Shown: positions 36,352 to 46,215, numbered from the stretch's first letter. The stretch is DNA of 64,000 bases from Changpingibacter yushuensis (GCF_014041995.1 NZ_CP059492.1:1736001-1800000), one strand, 5' to 3'. Notes: generated by a model from the sequence alone, not told the origin. Program-made: numbers and translations.

Positions 36352-37292
36352 TGAAGAAGACACACATCGCTTTCGCAGCAAGTGCGGTAATCACACTGGG
36401 CCTATCCGGATGCTCCAGTTTGGCCAGCACGCCTGACAACTCGTCAGACGGCAAGCTTCAGGTTTCTGCATCCTTCTACCCCATCGCATGGCTTACCGAG
36501 CAGATTGGCGGCGATGCGGTTGACGTCACCCTCATAACTCCCGGGAACGTGGAACCCCACGATTTCGAGCTCTCACCCAAAGATATTGCGAAGCTCGAAG
36601 ACGCCGATACCATCATTTACGTGCCGGATTTCCAGCCGTCTCTCGACGACGCCGTCGCCCTCATTTCTGGCCCGACTATCCTCGATCTCACCTCCACGGT
36701 TGACCTTGTGCCACTGAGCGAGGATACCGACGGTAATCACTCAGTAGCTTCCGAAGAAGAGTCTTCCGATGGTCACAGCACCACAGATCCTCACTTCTGG
36801 CTGGATCCGCATCGAATGGAAGCGGCTGCCGGCGCAATCGAGAAGCAGTTGGCCACTTCAGATCCCGAAAACGTGGATCTGTTCGCCGCAAACCTCTCTG
36901 CCGTCCAGACTTCCCTTTCTGACCTAGATGACTCCCTCGCAGCCGGCCTCCAGACCTGCGAGCGGCGCACGATTGTGGCAAGCCACTCTGCATTCGGCTA
37001 TTTCGCCGATAGATACGACCTCGAGCAAGTATCAATTTCGGGAATCGATCCAGAGTCCGAGCCGAGCCCCGCAAACCTTGCTGCAATGAAGAAGGTCATC
37101 GAGTCCACCGGATCAACCACCGTTTTCACTGAAGAGCTCGTGTCATCGAAAACCGCCGATGCTCTTGCAACTGAAACCGGTGCCACCACCAAAGTCCTCA
37201 ACACTCTGGAGGCACAGCCAGAAGATGGGGACTACGTCAGTGCAATGACCGACAATCTCTCCGCACTTCGCACTGCACTCGACTGCCAGTAG
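36351..37292 (+). CDS. znuA: Zinc/manganese ABC transporter substrate-binding lipoprotein
   Basis: 313 residues. Lipoprotein signal with lipobox LSGC (Cys21). Family features: VEPHDFELSPKD with metal-binding His, an acidic His-containing loop (DTDGNHSVASEEESSDGHS), DPHFWLDPHR, ASHSAFGYFADRYDL, and TVFTEELVSSK near the end. This cluster A-I protein captures zinc (or manganese) outside the membrane. Start ATG at 36351: no Shine-Dalgarno, but the promoter places the transcript start at the same position. A GTG at 36336 sits inside the -10 region. Regulated by Zur boxes overlapping the promoter. Confidence 0.93.
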   Translation: MKKTHIAFAASAVITLGLSGCSSLASTPDNSSDGKLQVSASFYPIAWLTEQIGGDAVDVTLITPGNVEPHDFELSPKDIAKLEDADTIIYVPDFQPSLDDAVALISGPTILDLTSTVDLVPLSEDTDGNHSVASEEESSDGHSTTDPHFWLDPHRMEAAAGAIEKQLATSDPENVDLFAANLSAVQTSLSDLDDSLAAGLQTCERRTIVASHSAFGYFADRYDLEQVSISGIDPESEPSPANLAAMKKVIESTGSTTVFTEELVSSKTADALATETGATTKVLNTLEAQPEDGDYVSAMTDNLSALRTALDCQ

Positions 37293-37436
37293 ACTCTATG
37301 TCTCGCGGTCATGGTGCGTGCTCTTACTCGCGCTCGCGAAATCTGCTGCTGCGTGCGAATGCCCTCCTCCTTTCCGTCCTTCAGCGCTATCCGTTCCCCC
37401 ATTTGGGGGCATCCCCACATACGAATTCAGGTAACA

Positions 37437-38240
37437 ATGGCCAGAGAAACATCCATCGCTCCAATCGTTGCGCGTGATGTGTCAGTGGTTCTCGGCAACA
37501 GCCGGATCCTTCATGGCATCACCTTTTCGGTTTCTGCTGGCGAATCCGTCGCCCTACTTGGCCCCAACGGTTCAGGCAAGTCAACTCTGGTTCGCGCAAT
37601 GCTCGGGGTGGTGCCGCTCGCCTCCGGATCCATCGAACTGTTCGGACAAGATATCTCCATCAGGCACAAAGTGAGCTGGGATGAGATTGGGTATGTGCCG
37701 CAACGCGTCAGCGCTGGATCTGGAGTTCCAGCCACCGCGCTCGAGGTGGTGAAAGCTGGATTGCTTGGCCCTGGCAAGCGTTTGTGGGCAGACCGCGGCC
37801 GGAAGGCGCGCGAAGCTGCTTTGGCTGCGCTTGATGCCGTCGGCTTGGCAGATCGCGCGAATGACCACGTTCAGGTTTTCTCCGGTGGTCAGGCCCAACG
37901 CGTACTCATTGCGCGGGCACTGGTGCGCCAACCTGATCTCCTCTTCCTAGATGAACCCTTAGCAGGAATCGACCGGGAGTCACGCGAGACCTTGGCCGAA
38001 CTCCTTGCCAATTTGCAGTCACAGAGCTTGACTCTGGTTACCGTGCTCCACGAAATGGGAGAACTCGAATCTCTCATGACTCGCGCAATCGAACTCCGCG
38101 ATGGTCATATTCGCCGCGATGGAGCCCCGCCACGCCCCGATCCGGGACATGACGATCTTGAGCATGATCACGTGCATCCCCACGAATCTCCAGCCCCTAC
38201 TTCCCACCACGCTCCCATCCTTCGAACGGAGATGCCGTGA
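37437..38240 (+). CDS. znuC: Zinc ABC transporter ATPase
   Basis: 267 residues. Walker A GPNGSGKST, signature FSGGQAQR, Walker B LLFLDEPLAGID, followed by a C-terminal extension of about 35 residues rich in His and Asp (RPDPGHDDLEHDHVHPHES..HHAP). The His-rich tail is plausible as cytosolic zinc binding. Start chosen at 37437 (MARETSIAP...) with AGGT upstream; the frame is open from 37311 but earlier codons look non-native. A 6-bp CCCCCA/TGGGGG hairpin (37396-37409) in the gap to znuA could lower znuC expression. The stop overlaps the znuB start by four bases. Confidence 0.93.
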   Translation: MARETSIAPIVARDVSVVLGNSRILHGITFSVSAGESVALLGPNGSGKSTLVRAMLGVVPLASGSIELFGQDISIRHKVSWDEIGYVPQRVSAGSGVPATALEVVKAGLLGPGKRLWADRGRKAREAALAALDAVGLADRANDHVQVFSGGQAQRVLIARALVRQPDLLFLDEPLAGIDRESRETLAELLANLQSQSLTLVTVLHEMGELESLMTRAIELRDGHIRRDGAPPRPDPGHDDLEHDHVHPHESPAPTSHHAPILRTEMP

Positions 38241-39121
38241 TCATCGAAATGCTTGCCTCCCCACTCATGCAGCGCGCCCTTGTAGTCGCGCTGCTTGTGG
38301 GCTTTGCGGCCCCGATTGTGGGCACGTATCTTGTCCAACGAGGTATGGCCTTGATGGGTGACGGTATTGGCCATGTTTCCCTTACAGGCGTCGCACTCGG
38401 TTGGTTGGCAGCAGGTTGGTTCGGTATCAGTCCCAATGATGCTCTGGCTATCCCTGGCGCTATCCTTGCGTCACTCGTGGGCGCGATTCTCATCGAAATA
38501 GTTCGCGAACACGGCCGAACTGGCGGCGACGTGGCACTTGCGATGTTGTTCTATGGGGGTATTGCTGGCGGCGTCCTGCTCATCCGCATTGCGGGCGGCA
38601 CCACTACCAACTTAACCAGCTATCTCTTCGGCTCTATCGCAACGGTCTCAACTGCAGACGTTTGGTATACCGTCATTCTGGCGGTCTTCATCGTGCTCGT
38701 GGGTATCGGCCTGCGTGGTGCCCTCTTCGCACTGTCCCATGACGAGGAGTTCTCACGTTCCACCGGCCTGCCCGTTCGTTTGTTGAACATTCTTGTGGCA
38801 GTGCTTGCCGCCCTCACCGTATCGGTATCGATGCGGGTCGTGGGTGTGCTTCTGGTATCGGCAATCATGATTGTGCCCGTGGCCATCGCTCAGCTTCTTT
38901 CCACGTCGTTCGTCCACACGATGCGCATTTCTCAGGGGATCGGCGCAGTGGTGTGCGTGGCTGGACTGGTCATCACCTACTCCGTTGCCGCATCCCCGGG
39001 CGCTACAATCGTGGTCATCCTCATTGCCATCTATGCAATCGTGGCCTTCGTTCGTTCGATCGCCGGAATGCGTTCCCGCCACGCAACCTCAAGGAGTCAA
39101 GAATGCCCAGCGCACGCATGA
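38237..39121 (+). CDS. znuB: Zinc ABC transporter permease
   Basis: 294 residues, ABC-3 family permease with eight or nine hydrophobic helices. Typical segments: AAPIVGTYLVQRGMALMGDGIGHVSLTGVALG and MRVVGVLLVSAIMIVPVAIAQLLS. GTG start overlapping the znuC stop (GTGA); an ATG four codons later is an alternative. Its last 19 bases overlap the zur gene, so ATPase, permease and regulator are translated as one coupled block. Moves zinc or manganese into the cytosol with ZnuA/ZnuC. Confidence 0.94.
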   Translation: MIIEMLASPLMQRALVVALLVGFAAPIVGTYLVQRGMALMGDGIGHVSLTGVALGWLAAGWFGISPNDALAIPGAILASLVGAILIEIVREHGRTGGDVALAMLFYGGIAGGVLLIRIAGGTTTNLTSYLFGSIATVSTADVWYTVILAVFIVLVGIGLRGALFALSHDEEFSRSTGLPVRLLNILVAVLAALTVSVSMRVVGVLLVSAIMIVPVAIAQLLSTSFVHTMRISQGIGAVVCVAGLVITYSVAASPGATIVVILIAIYAIVAFVRSIAGMRSRHATSRSQECPAHA

Positions 39122-39504
39122 CGGCCCAGCGCGCGGCGATCACTCAGATGATCTCGGACCAAAAAGGGTTCGTTAGCGCACAACAACTTCACGAACAGAT
39201 GATGGTGGCAGGCCAGAAGATTGGGTTAGCGACCGTATACCGAACGCTTCAGTCCATGTCCGACGACGGCGAACTGGACGTACTGCGCCTCGACGTCGAA
39301 ACCCTGTATAGGCGGTGCCAAACGAGTTCGCACCACCACCATCTGGTCTGCCGCACCTGCGGACGCACGGTTGAGGTCTCCGGTGCAGGAGTTGAGGAAT
39401 GGGCACGCTCAGTTGCGGCTTCGGCAGGGTTTTCTGAAGTGGAACATACGCTCGAGCTCTCAGGGCTGTGCGCCCAGTGCTCAATCCGCGCTGCCAAGAC
39501 GTGA
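39103..39504 (+). CDS. zur: Fur-family zinc uptake regulator Zur
   Basis: 133 residues: winged helix with GLATVYRTLQSMSDDGELDVLR, then the SSHHHHLVC zinc-binding segment and two CxxC pairs (CRTC, CAQC) of the structural zinc site. Being the last gene of a zinc-transport operon and downstream of two Zur-type boxes it is called Zur rather than Fur. AAGGAG lies 6 nt before the ATG; the frame is open much further upstream inside znuB, which is ignored. Likely autoregulated through the operon promoter. Confidence 0.9.
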   Translation: MPSARMTAQRAAITQMISDQKGFVSAQQLHEQMMVAGQKIGLATVYRTLQSMSDDGELDVLRLDVETLYRRCQTSSHHHHLVCRTCGRTVEVSGAGVEEWARSVAASAGFSEVEHTLELSGLCAQCSIRAAKT

Positions 39505-39535
39505 ACCCTGAGCTCCCTCCGATAGGATTTGCATC

Positions 39536-40048
39536 ATGAACGAAATCCCCCAATTCATTGCCGAGGGGCCCTTCGCTCTCTTGTTTGCCTTCTTCATGTT
39601 TGGGGCATTTGCTAGATCGAGTGCCACATACGCTCTGGGCCGCTATGCCAACCATCTCATGTTGAGACCAGCACCTCCTACCTCTGGCTTCCCTCTGAGG
39701 ATCTGGACGTGGGCTAATCTACCTACCACTCAGCGAGCCATGGCGACGGTGCGGCGTCGTGGCTGGATCGCTATTCCCCTGGCATTTCTTACGGTTGGCG
39801 TGCAGTCATTCGTTATGCTCGCCGCCGGTATCATTGGCCTGAGCTATCCCCGGTTCGCCCTTGCGGCGTTCCCTGGATGGGTGGCGTGGGCCGCGATTTA
39901 CTCCACTATTGGCTTTGCCGTGTGGAACGCAGCAATTGCCGCTGCCGCAGGATCCCCAGCCGGAATCGCCGTGATGTGCGCTGTGATTGTGGGCTGTGGA
40001 GCCTATATTGTTCTCAAGCGACGCCGTAAGCGGCGCATCAGCAAGTAG
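39536..40048 (+). CDS. Small integral membrane protein
   Basis: 170 residues with four or five hydrophobic stretches and a strongly basic C-terminus (KRRRKRRISK). FMFGAFARSSATYALGRYANH near the N-terminus faintly recalls DedA/VTT proteins (which carry a GxxxG...R pattern), but the length is short and the match is weak. It starts 31 nt after zur, so it might be read through from the zinc operon, but nothing links it to zinc. Function not assigned. Confidence 0.6.
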   Translation: MNEIPQFIAEGPFALLFAFFMFGAFARSSATYALGRYANHLMLRPAPPTSGFPLRIWTWANLPTTQRAMATVRRRGWIAIPLAFLTVGVQSFVMLAAGIIGLSYPRFALAAFPGWVAWAAIYSTIGFAVWNAAIAAAAGSPAGIAVMCAVIVGCGAYIVLKRRRKRRISK

Positions 40049-40094
40049 ATTCCGCCGTAGCCAACCACACCACACTCGAAACGCAGGAAGTCTG

Positions 40095-40322
40095 ATGGAC
40101 AGAATTGAAGTTACCCTCCCTATTAAGCTTGGCCAGTTCGTCAAGCTTGCCTCGCTGGCGGAATCAGGCTCCGAAGCTCGCGAGATGATTGAGCTGGGTG
40201 ATATCACGGTCAATGGCGTGGTGGAAACCCGCCGCGGACATCACCTCAGTGATGGCGACGTCGTGGCCTTGGAAACAGTCCACGGCGAGATCGCCGTGGA
40301 ACTCGTAGCCCTCGAAGAGTAA
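40095..40322 (+). CDS. Small S4-domain RNA-binding protein (YbcJ/RqcP-like)
   Basis: 75 residues that are essentially one S4 domain: IKLGQFVKLASLAESGSEAREMIELGDITVNGVVETRRGHHLSDGDVVAL. Such stand-alone S4 proteins bind rRNA or tRNA on ribosomes. AGGAAG is 5 nt before the ATG. Followed by a 15-bp GC hairpin shared with the convergent dnaE gene. Confidence 0.85.
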   Translation: MDRIEVTLPIKLGQFVKLASLAESGSEAREMIELGDITVNGVVETRRGHHLSDGDVVALETVHGEIAVELVALEE

Positions 40323-40340
40323 CTGCGCACAGGCGCGAAC

Positions 40341-40374
40341 GCGGGCGGGCCGGGTGTTGACCCGGCCCGCCCGC
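40341..40374. terminator. Bidirectional GC-rich hairpin between S4 gene and dnaE
   Basis: GCGGGCGGGCCGGGT (40341-40355) pairs with ACCCGGCCCGCCCGC (40360-40374), loop GTTG. Fifteen perfect pairs between two convergent genes. No T-tract on either strand. Confidence 0.75.
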
Positions 40375-40422
40375 ACGTCTGGACCAAACCACACGGCGTA
40401 CCTGCGTTATTTGGCATTCGCC

Positions 40423-43400
40423 CTATTGCATAAGGCAGTTGCGGCCCAACAACACGCGCAGATCTGAAAACATGCCTGCGCCTTGCTTCACGTAGTACTC
40501 CTGCGATACCTGAACCACAGCGGTAGTAGAGGGCCTGCGGATATGCAGCCGCACCGGTGATGAGCCCGGGTAGGACTTGAGGATCACTGCAAGGTTGGCC
40601 ATGAGTTGCTGCGTGCACATGCGTTCAGGCAGCTGGAGATCCAACGGCGAATCCGGCATGAGATCACCCGAAGGCAGGGTCATGGACTGCGCGGAGAGTT
40701 GGATCGATCCATCGCGATCTTGCACTCGGCAGGTGACGATTGCAACTTGATCCTGGGTGAGCATCGTAGAGACCGTCTGATAGGTCTGCGGGAAGAAGTT
40801 GATTTCCGTGCTACCTGTCAGATCCTCAAGCGTGATCGTGGCCCACATCTTGCCGTTCTTCTTGGAGATACGTGGCTGAACCGATGTGATGAGCCCCGCC
40901 AGATTGATCGAAGAGCCATCGGGAATCGCCTCCTCGTTCATGAGTCTCACAATGGTGATGTCGGCTCCCCGCTCCAACACGTGCTCCAGTCCGGAAAGCG
41001 GATGATCGGAGACATACAGGCCGAGCATGTCGCGTTCATGATCAAGCTTCACCTTCTTATCCCATTCGGGCAGGTCTGGGATAACTACGTCAAGTCCGCC
41101 TTCGAGTTCAACGCCAGCTCCGCCGAAGAGGTCAAACTGGCCAGCGGCTTCATTCTTCTTGAGTGCGACGACGGCGTCCACGGCCTCTTCAACGCGGGTG
41201 AGCAATGCACGGCGGGTGTATCCGAGAGAATCGAAAGCCCCTGCTTTGACCAAGCATTCAATAGCGCGCTTGTTGCATACCTGTAGCGGCACCTTGTCGA
41301 GGAAGTCTTGGAATGAGGTGAACTTGCCCTTTTCTTCGCGAGCCTGAATGATCCCTTCCACCACGTTGGCGCCAACGTTACGAATAGCAGTCAATCCGAC
41401 TCGAATCTCGGCGCCCGCCGGGGAGAAATCGGAGAGTGATTCGTTGACATCAGGAACCAAAACCGTGATACCCATCCGGCGCGCTTCGCCGAGGTAGAGG
41501 GCAAGCTTATCCTTGTTGTCTTTCTTGGAGGTGAGCAGGGCCGCCATGAACTCCACTGGGTAGGTGGCCTTGAGGTAGGCCGTCCAGTAGGAAATAAGGC
41601 CATAGCAGGCCGAATGGCTGCGGTTGAAGGCGTACTGCGCGAAGGGAACCAATACGCCCCACAGCGTATCGATGCACTCCTTCGAGTAGCCGTTATCAAG
41701 CATGCCTTTGGAGAAGCTTTCGAACTGCTTGTTCAGCACATCGATCTTCTTCTTACCCATGGCCTTGCGAAGCGTGTCTGCCTGACCCATTGTGAATCCG
41801 GCGCAGGTACGCGCAATCTGCATAACCTGTTCCTGATACACAATCAGGCCATATGTGCTTGCAAGCACATCCTTTAGTGGCTCCTCAAGCTCCGGGTGGA
41901 TCGGGGAGATCACTTGAAGCCCGTTCTTCCGCAGCGCGTAGTTTGTGTGCGAGTTCATGCCCATAGGGCCTGGGCGATACAGAGCTGAAACCGCGGAGAT
42001 ATCCTCGAACTCGGTTGGCTTCATCTGTTTGAGAAGGGCGCGCATTCCAGAACCATCAAGCTGGAACACGCCAAGTGTCTCTGCACGCCCTAGCAGATCA
42101 AACGTGGGTTGATCATTAAGTGGAACTGACTCAATCTCAACCGGGTCCTTGCCATTAGCCACAATGTTGTGGAGGGCATCGTCAATAGTTGTCAGGTTTG
42201 ACAGACCCAAGAAGTCCATCTTGAGGATGCCCAGTTCTTCGCACAGCGGGTATTCGAACTGGGTGATGGTGGCGCCGTCGGCTGGCCGTTTCATGACTGG
42301 GATTACGTCTGTAAGCGGCACAGAGGACATGAGAATGGCACAGGCGTGCACACCCCACTGACGGGTCAGACCTTCGAGGCCCTGAGCCAGATCCAAGACC
42401 TTCTTCGCATCGTGATCCGTTGCAACCAGCTGGCGGAAATCCTCGGCTTCTTTGTAACGATCGTCTTGCTCGTTGTAAATGCCTGCCAGCGAGATGTCCT
42501 TGCCCTGAACGGCCGGAGGAAGCGCCTTTGTGAGGCGTTCTCCCATCTCAAACGGGTAGCCAAGCACACGAGAGGAGTCTTTGAGTGCCTGCTTGGTCTT
42601 GATGGTTCCGAAGGTGACTACCTGGGAGACTTTGTCTGCCCCATACTTTCGTTCTACATACTCAATGACCTCGCCGCGGCGCCGTTCGTCGAAGTCGACG
42701 TCGATATCGGGCATCGATACGCGTTCCGGGTTGAGGAATCGTTCGAAGAGGAGGCTGTACTTGATGGGGTCAAGTTCTGTAATGCGCAGCGCATACGCCA
42801 CCATCGAGCCAGCGCCTGAGCCTCGGCCAGGTCCAACGCGAATGCCGTGTTCCTTCGCCCACCGGATGTAATCAGAAACGACAAGGAAGTAACCCGGGAA
42901 ACCCATCTGAACGATGACGCCCACTTCGTAGTCCGCACGTTCCCGCACATCGGCGGGGATATGTTCACCGAATCGGCCGTGTAAGCCGTTCTCCACTTCT
43001 TTCACAAACCAAGATGTGACGTCCTCTCCTTCGGGAACGGGAAACTCTGGCATGAAGTTCGCGCCTTCGGAGGCGGTGCGGAAGGACACGTCGCAGCGTT
43101 CGGCTATTGCCAAGGTGTTCTCGCATGCACCCGGCAGATCGCCAAACAGTTCCCACATGTCTTGTGACGAACGCAGGTGGTAGCCAGTTCCATCGAACGA
43201 GAAGCGGTTGGGATCCTGAAGTGTAGAACCAGAGTTGATGCACAACATGGCGTCTTGGATTGGAGCATCATTCGCTGTCACATAGTGCGAATCGTTGGTG
43301 GCCAGAAGTGGCGCACCAATCTTCTTGGCTAGATCGAGCAAGTCATTGTGCACCCGCCGCTCGATCTGATTGTCATGGTCCATAACTTCGACAAAGTAGT

Positions 43401-43965
43401 TCTCCTTGCCGAAGAGGTCCTGCATACGGCCAGCAGCAGCATAGGCCTCATCAAACTGACCCAAGCGCAGGCGGGTCTGAACCTCACCCGATGGGCATCC
43501 GGCGGTGGCGATGAGCCCATCGTGGTAGGTCTCAAGAAGATCCATGTCCAGACGTGGCCACTTGCCCATCTGCCCTTCCAGCGAGGCCCGTGAAGCCACC
43601 CGGAAGAGGTTATGCAACCCCGTGTTGTTGTATGAGAGGAGTGTGAGATGCGTGTAGGCACCGCGAGCCGAGACATCGTCCGAACGCTGCGTATCATCGC
43701 CCCACAACACCCGATTGCTGGAATAGCGGGATGTTCCGGGGGTCATGTAGGCTTCGACGCCGATGATCGGCTTGATATCTGCGTCCTTGCAGGCCTTGTA
43801 GAATTCGTAAGCCCCAAAGCAGTAGCCGTGATCAGTGATGGCAACTGACTTCTGCCCCTGAGCCTTGGCTTCCTTGACCAGTTTCTTGATCTTCGCAGCG
43901 CCATCCAGCATCGAATACTCAGTGTGGACATGGAGGTGAGCGAAGTCTTTTGCCATGCCAACCAT
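40423..43965 (-). CDS. dnaE: DNA polymerase III alpha subunit
   Basis: 1180 residues, normal for DnaE1. N-terminal PHP domain with HLHVHTEYSMLDG and ITDHGY; palm motif MPDIDVDFDERRR with the catalytic acidic residues; C-terminal helix-hairpin-helix, beta-clamp-binding and OB-fold parts (NLAGLITSVQPRISKKNGKMWATITLEDLTGS). Replicative polymerase of the fork. Two starts possible: ATG 43965, which has GAGGAGG 9 nt upstream, or the ATG at 43956, whose product begins MAKDFAHLHVHTEYS as in most homologues. 43965 kept for its Shine-Dalgarno. Confidence 0.97.
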   Translation of the reverse strand: MVGMAKDFAHLHVHTEYSMLDGAAKIKKLVKEAKAQGQKSVAITDHGYCFGAYEFYKACKDADIKPIIGVEAYMTPGTSRYSSNRVLWGDDTQRSDDVSARGAYTHLTLLSYNNTGLHNLFRVASRASLEGQMGKWPRLDMDLLETYHDGLIATAGCPSGEVQTRLRLGQFDEAYAAAGRMQDLFGKENYFVEVMDHDNQIERRVHNDLLDLAKKIGAPLLATNDSHYVTANDAPIQDAMLCINSGSTLQDPNRFSFDGTGYHLRSSQDMWELFGDLPGACENTLAIAERCDVSFRTASEGANFMPEFPVPEGEDVTSWFVKEVENGLHGRFGEHIPADVRERADYEVGVIVQMGFPGYFLVVSDYIRWAKEHGIRVGPGRGSGAGSMVAYALRITELDPIKYSLLFERFLNPERVSMPDIDVDFDERRRGEVIEYVERKYGADKVSQVVTFGTIKTKQALKDSSRVLGYPFEMGERLTKALPPAVQGKDISLAGIYNEQDDRYKEAEDFRQLVATDHDAKKVLDLAQGLEGLTRQWGVHACAILMSSVPLTDVIPVMKRPADGATITQFEYPLCEELGILKMDFLGLSNLTTIDDALHNIVANGKDPVEIESVPLNDQPTFDLLGRAETLGVFQLDGSGMRALLKQMKPTEFEDISAVSALYRPGPMGMNSHTNYALRKNGLQVISPIHPELEEPLKDVLASTYGLIVYQEQVMQIARTCAGFTMGQADTLRKAMGKKKIDVLNKQFESFSKGMLDNGYSKECIDTLWGVLVPFAQYAFNRSHSACYGLISYWTAYLKATYPVEFMAALLTSKKDNKDKLALYLGEARRMGITVLVPDVNESLSDFSPAGAEIRVGLTAIRNVGANVVEGIIQAREEKGKFTSFQDFLDKVPLQVCNKRAIECLVKAGAFDSLGYTRRALLTRVEEAVDAVVALKKNEAAGQFDLFGGAGVELEGGLDVVIPDLPEWDKKVKLDHERDMLGLYVSDHPLSGLEHVLERGADITIVRLMNEEAIPDGSSINLAGLITSVQPRISKKNGKMWATITLEDLTGSTEINFFPQTYQTVSTMLTQDQVAIVTCRVQDRDGSIQLSAQSMTLPSGDLMPDSPLDLQLPERMCTQQLMANLAVILKSYPGSSPVRLHIRRPSTTAVVQVSQEYYVKQGAGMFSDLRVLLGRNCLMQ

Positions 43966-44081
43966 TCTAGCGAGCCTCCTCGACGAAAAAACGTCGCAAA
44001 ATTCTCACGCGGGTTCGCGCCCCATTCGGCGCGTCAAAGCCCCCGACACGCCATGGAACTGAACCACCCTGTGGGGCCCAC

Positions 44082-44537
44082 CTATTGCCCGGAGAAATGG
44101 GCCACCATGTCACGATGCCAGATCCCTGCATCGAGGTAGCGCTCGCCAGGTACCAGCACATATCCGCACAACTCGTAGAACGGGATCGCGTGTTCCTGTG
44201 CCGAGATGGCGATCTCTAGGTTGCCCCGACTGTCTGAGTACCGCTCAACAGCGATACGCGCTGCTTCTTCCATCAGTTCCCGGCCCACGCCGGTGCCGCG
44301 GGCTAGCTTGCGCACGGCCACGCGCCCGATGTGGCAACGGCCTGCTTCCTCAGCAACGATTCGGGCCGTGCCAAGATCCACTCCGTCACGCGAGGCCAAG
44401 AAGTGCACGGTGGATTCGAGCAGATCGATTGCGTCGATCTCTTCATCTTCGGAGACCTTCTGCTCCTCCACAAAGACCTCGAGCCGGATCGCCCAGCACC
44501 GCTCCAACTGTTCGCGCGTGGTTACCTCTTCAATCAC
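44082..44537 (-). CDS. GNAT family N-acetyltransferase (ElaA-like)
   Basis: 151 residues: [19 protein letters not shown] at the start, [25 protein letters not shown] with the acetyl-CoA pyrophosphate loop (RGTGVG), and [27 protein letters not shown] at the end. The ending resembles E. coli ElaA/YjaB-type acetyltransferases. Substrate unknown. GTG start overlaps the rluD stop by four bases, so it is coupled to the pseudouridine synthase gene. Confidence 0.88.
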   Translation of the reverse strand: MIEEVTTREQLERCWAIRLEVFVEEQKVSEDEEIDAIDLLESTVHFLASRDGVDLGTARIVAEEAGRCHIGRVAVRKLARGTGVGRELMEEAARIAVERYSDSRGNLEIAISAQEHAIPFYELCGYVLVPGERYLDAGIWHRDMVAHFSGQ

Positions 44538-45463
44538 GTGAACACTCCTTCTCGCATAGCATCAAGTGCGTGCTGCAAATCGTCTGGGTACTCCGAAACG
44601 AACTCCACCCACTCTCCCGAGCTCGGATGTTCGAATCCGAGCCGCGTGGCATGCAACCATTGCCTTGTCAGGCCCAGCCGCTGGGTGAGTGACGGATCGG
44701 CTCCGTACATCTCGTCTCCCACACATGGATGCCCGGTTGCAGCCATGTGGACCCTAATCTGGTGCGTGCGCCCAGTCTCAAGGTGTACCTCTAGCAATGA
44801 ACCGCCTGCCATTGCCTCCAGCGTTTGGTAGTGAGTCACAGAATGCCGCCCATCTTGACGGATTCCCATCTTCCACTGGTGGCGGTAGTCGCGGCCGATT
44901 GGTGCATCGATCGTTCCAGCACTCGGATCCGGATGTCCCTGTACCAAAGCGTGATAGATCTTCTCAACGGTTCTGTCCCGAAATGCCTGCTTGAGCACGC
45001 TGTAGGCCCACTCAGACTTTGCCACGACCATGCACCCCGACGTCCCCACATCGAGTCGATGCACAATCCCCTTGCGTTCGGGTGGCCCCGACGTCGTTAG
45101 CCTCTTCCCCATCGCTAAGAGCGCACCAAGTACGTCCGGGCCTTCGAAGTTGAGCGAAGGATGTGCGGCGAGCCCGGCTGGTTTGTCTACAACGACCACG
45201 TCGTCGTCTTCGTACAGGATCGGTAGATCCGCGGGCGTTGGGACGGCCTCCACGCGTGGCGGTTCGGGCACGAGGACTTCGAGAAGCTGGCCTGCAGTGA
45301 CCTTGTCAGACTTCGAGGCCATCTTGCCGTCAATGAGCACATCGCCAGCGTCGATCGACTTGGCACACAGTGCGCGCGAGGCTCCCGTCAGGCGCGCTAC
45401 CACCGCATCCACTCGGTCGCCATGGAAGCCATCTGGGACTGGGTAGTACCGCTTCTCACGCAT
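44534..45463 (-). CDS. rluD: 23S rRNA pseudouridine synthase, RluD family
   Basis: 309 residues: N-terminal S4-like domain ([32 protein letters not shown]), catalytic motif [18 protein letters not shown] with the essential Asp, and the RTHQIRVHM motif. Modifies uridines of 23S rRNA helix 69 in the RluD group; specificity within the RluA/C/D family is inferred. Start at 45463, inside the last codons of lspA (8-nt overlap). The frame is open to 45511 but those codons are antisense-like overlap with lspA coding. The lspA-rluD pairing is common. Confidence 0.92.
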   Translation of the reverse strand: MREKRYYPVPDGFHGDRVDAVVARLTGASRALCAKSIDAGDVLIDGKMASKSDKVTAGQLLEVLVPEPPRVEAVPTPADLPILYEDDDVVVVDKPAGLAAHPSLNFEGPDVLGALLAMGKRLTTSGPPERKGIVHRLDVGTSGCMVVAKSEWAYSVLKQAFRDRTVEKIYHALVQGHPDPSAGTIDAPIGRDYRHQWKMGIRQDGRHSVTHYQTLEAMAGGSLLEVHLETGRTHQIRVHMAATGHPCVGDEMYGADPSLTQRLGLTRQWLHATRLGFEHPSSGEWVEFVSEYPDDLQHALDAMREGVFT

Positions 45464-46145
45464 CGGTTCCCTCACCGAGGATTGGCGAATCGTCACTAGT
45501 GCCCGGTTCAATGTGAGGGAGTCCCGTCATATCCGGCGCGCTGGCCTCTTCTAGGGCTGTGTTCTGCAGGCCATCTTCTTCTACGTCCGTGTGATGTGGA
45601 TCATCTGCACGTTCGCCAGTACCCTCGATCTCGCCACCGAATTCACCGCCCGCCTCATCACCTGGGTCCACCGTGAATGCGACACCCGCAAGCGTCAGTA
45701 TTGCGACGACGGCGATGCCAGCCACCAGCGCAATATCGGCCACGTTTCCGATAAACCAGTTGCCGTAGGCGATGAAGTCCACCACGTGCCCTCGGCCGAA
45801 GCTTGGCTGACGGAAGAGACGATCGACGAGGTTTCCTGCGGCTCCGCCCCAGACAACAGCCAGCACACTTACCCACACGCGGGATGTTGACTTCAACGTG
45901 TAGAAAGGTAAGCCAATCACCACAATCGTTGAGATAACGGTGAAGACTGCCGTGGTACCTACACCAAAGGAAAAGGCAGCGCCTGGGTTGAAGAGCAGCT
46001 GTAGGCCAAGCGCATCACCAATCAGTGAATGGCGTTCACCTTCCACAAGGTTGCGCAATGCCCATACCTTGGTCAGCTGGTCGGCGGCCAGAACCAACAC
46101 CGCCCACACCAACCACGTGAAGAAGAGGCTGCGTCGAGATCTCAT
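45456..46145 (-). CDS. lspA: Lipoprotein signal peptidase (signal peptidase II)
   Basis: 229 residues, four helices. Aspartic protease motifs: [34 protein letters not shown] (Asp123) and GNVADI (Asp137). It cleaves prolipoproteins such as the ZnuA precursor. The C-terminal tail after the last helix is about 70 residues and highly acidic ([21 protein letters not shown]...), longer than the usual E. coli form. AAGGAGCAC precedes the ATG. Overlaps rluD. Confidence 0.95.
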   Translation of the reverse strand: MRSRRSLFFTWLVWAVLVLAADQLTKVWALRNLVEGERHSLIGDALGLQLLFNPGAAFSFGVGTTAVFTVISTIVVIGLPFYTLKSTSRVWVSVLAVVWGGAAGNLVDRLFRQPSFGRGHVVDFIAYGNWFIGNVADIALVAGIAVVAILTLAGVAFTVDPGDEAGGEFGGEIEGTGERADDPHHTDVEEDGLQNTALEEASAPDMTGLPHIEPGTSDDSPILGEGTDA

Positions 46146-46161
46146 CGTGCTCCTTACAAGA

Positions 46162-46194
46162 AATCGGCGGCAGCCAATGTGACTGCCGCCGATT
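46162..46194 (-). terminator. Terminator of the divIVA transcript
   Basis: AATCGGCGGCAG (46162-46173) and CTGCCGCCGATT (46183-46194) form a 12-bp stem about 20 nt after the divIVA stop, continuing on the minus strand as TTTCTTG. It separates divIVA from lspA. Confidence 0.8.
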
Positions 46195-46215
46195 CATAAT
46201 ACAGATGCTGGGCTA

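Noticed and set aside
40606-41286. A 226-codon open frame on the plus strand inside dnaE
   Set aside because: Antisense to the conserved C-terminal polymerase coding; sequence has no family look and no ribosome binding site.
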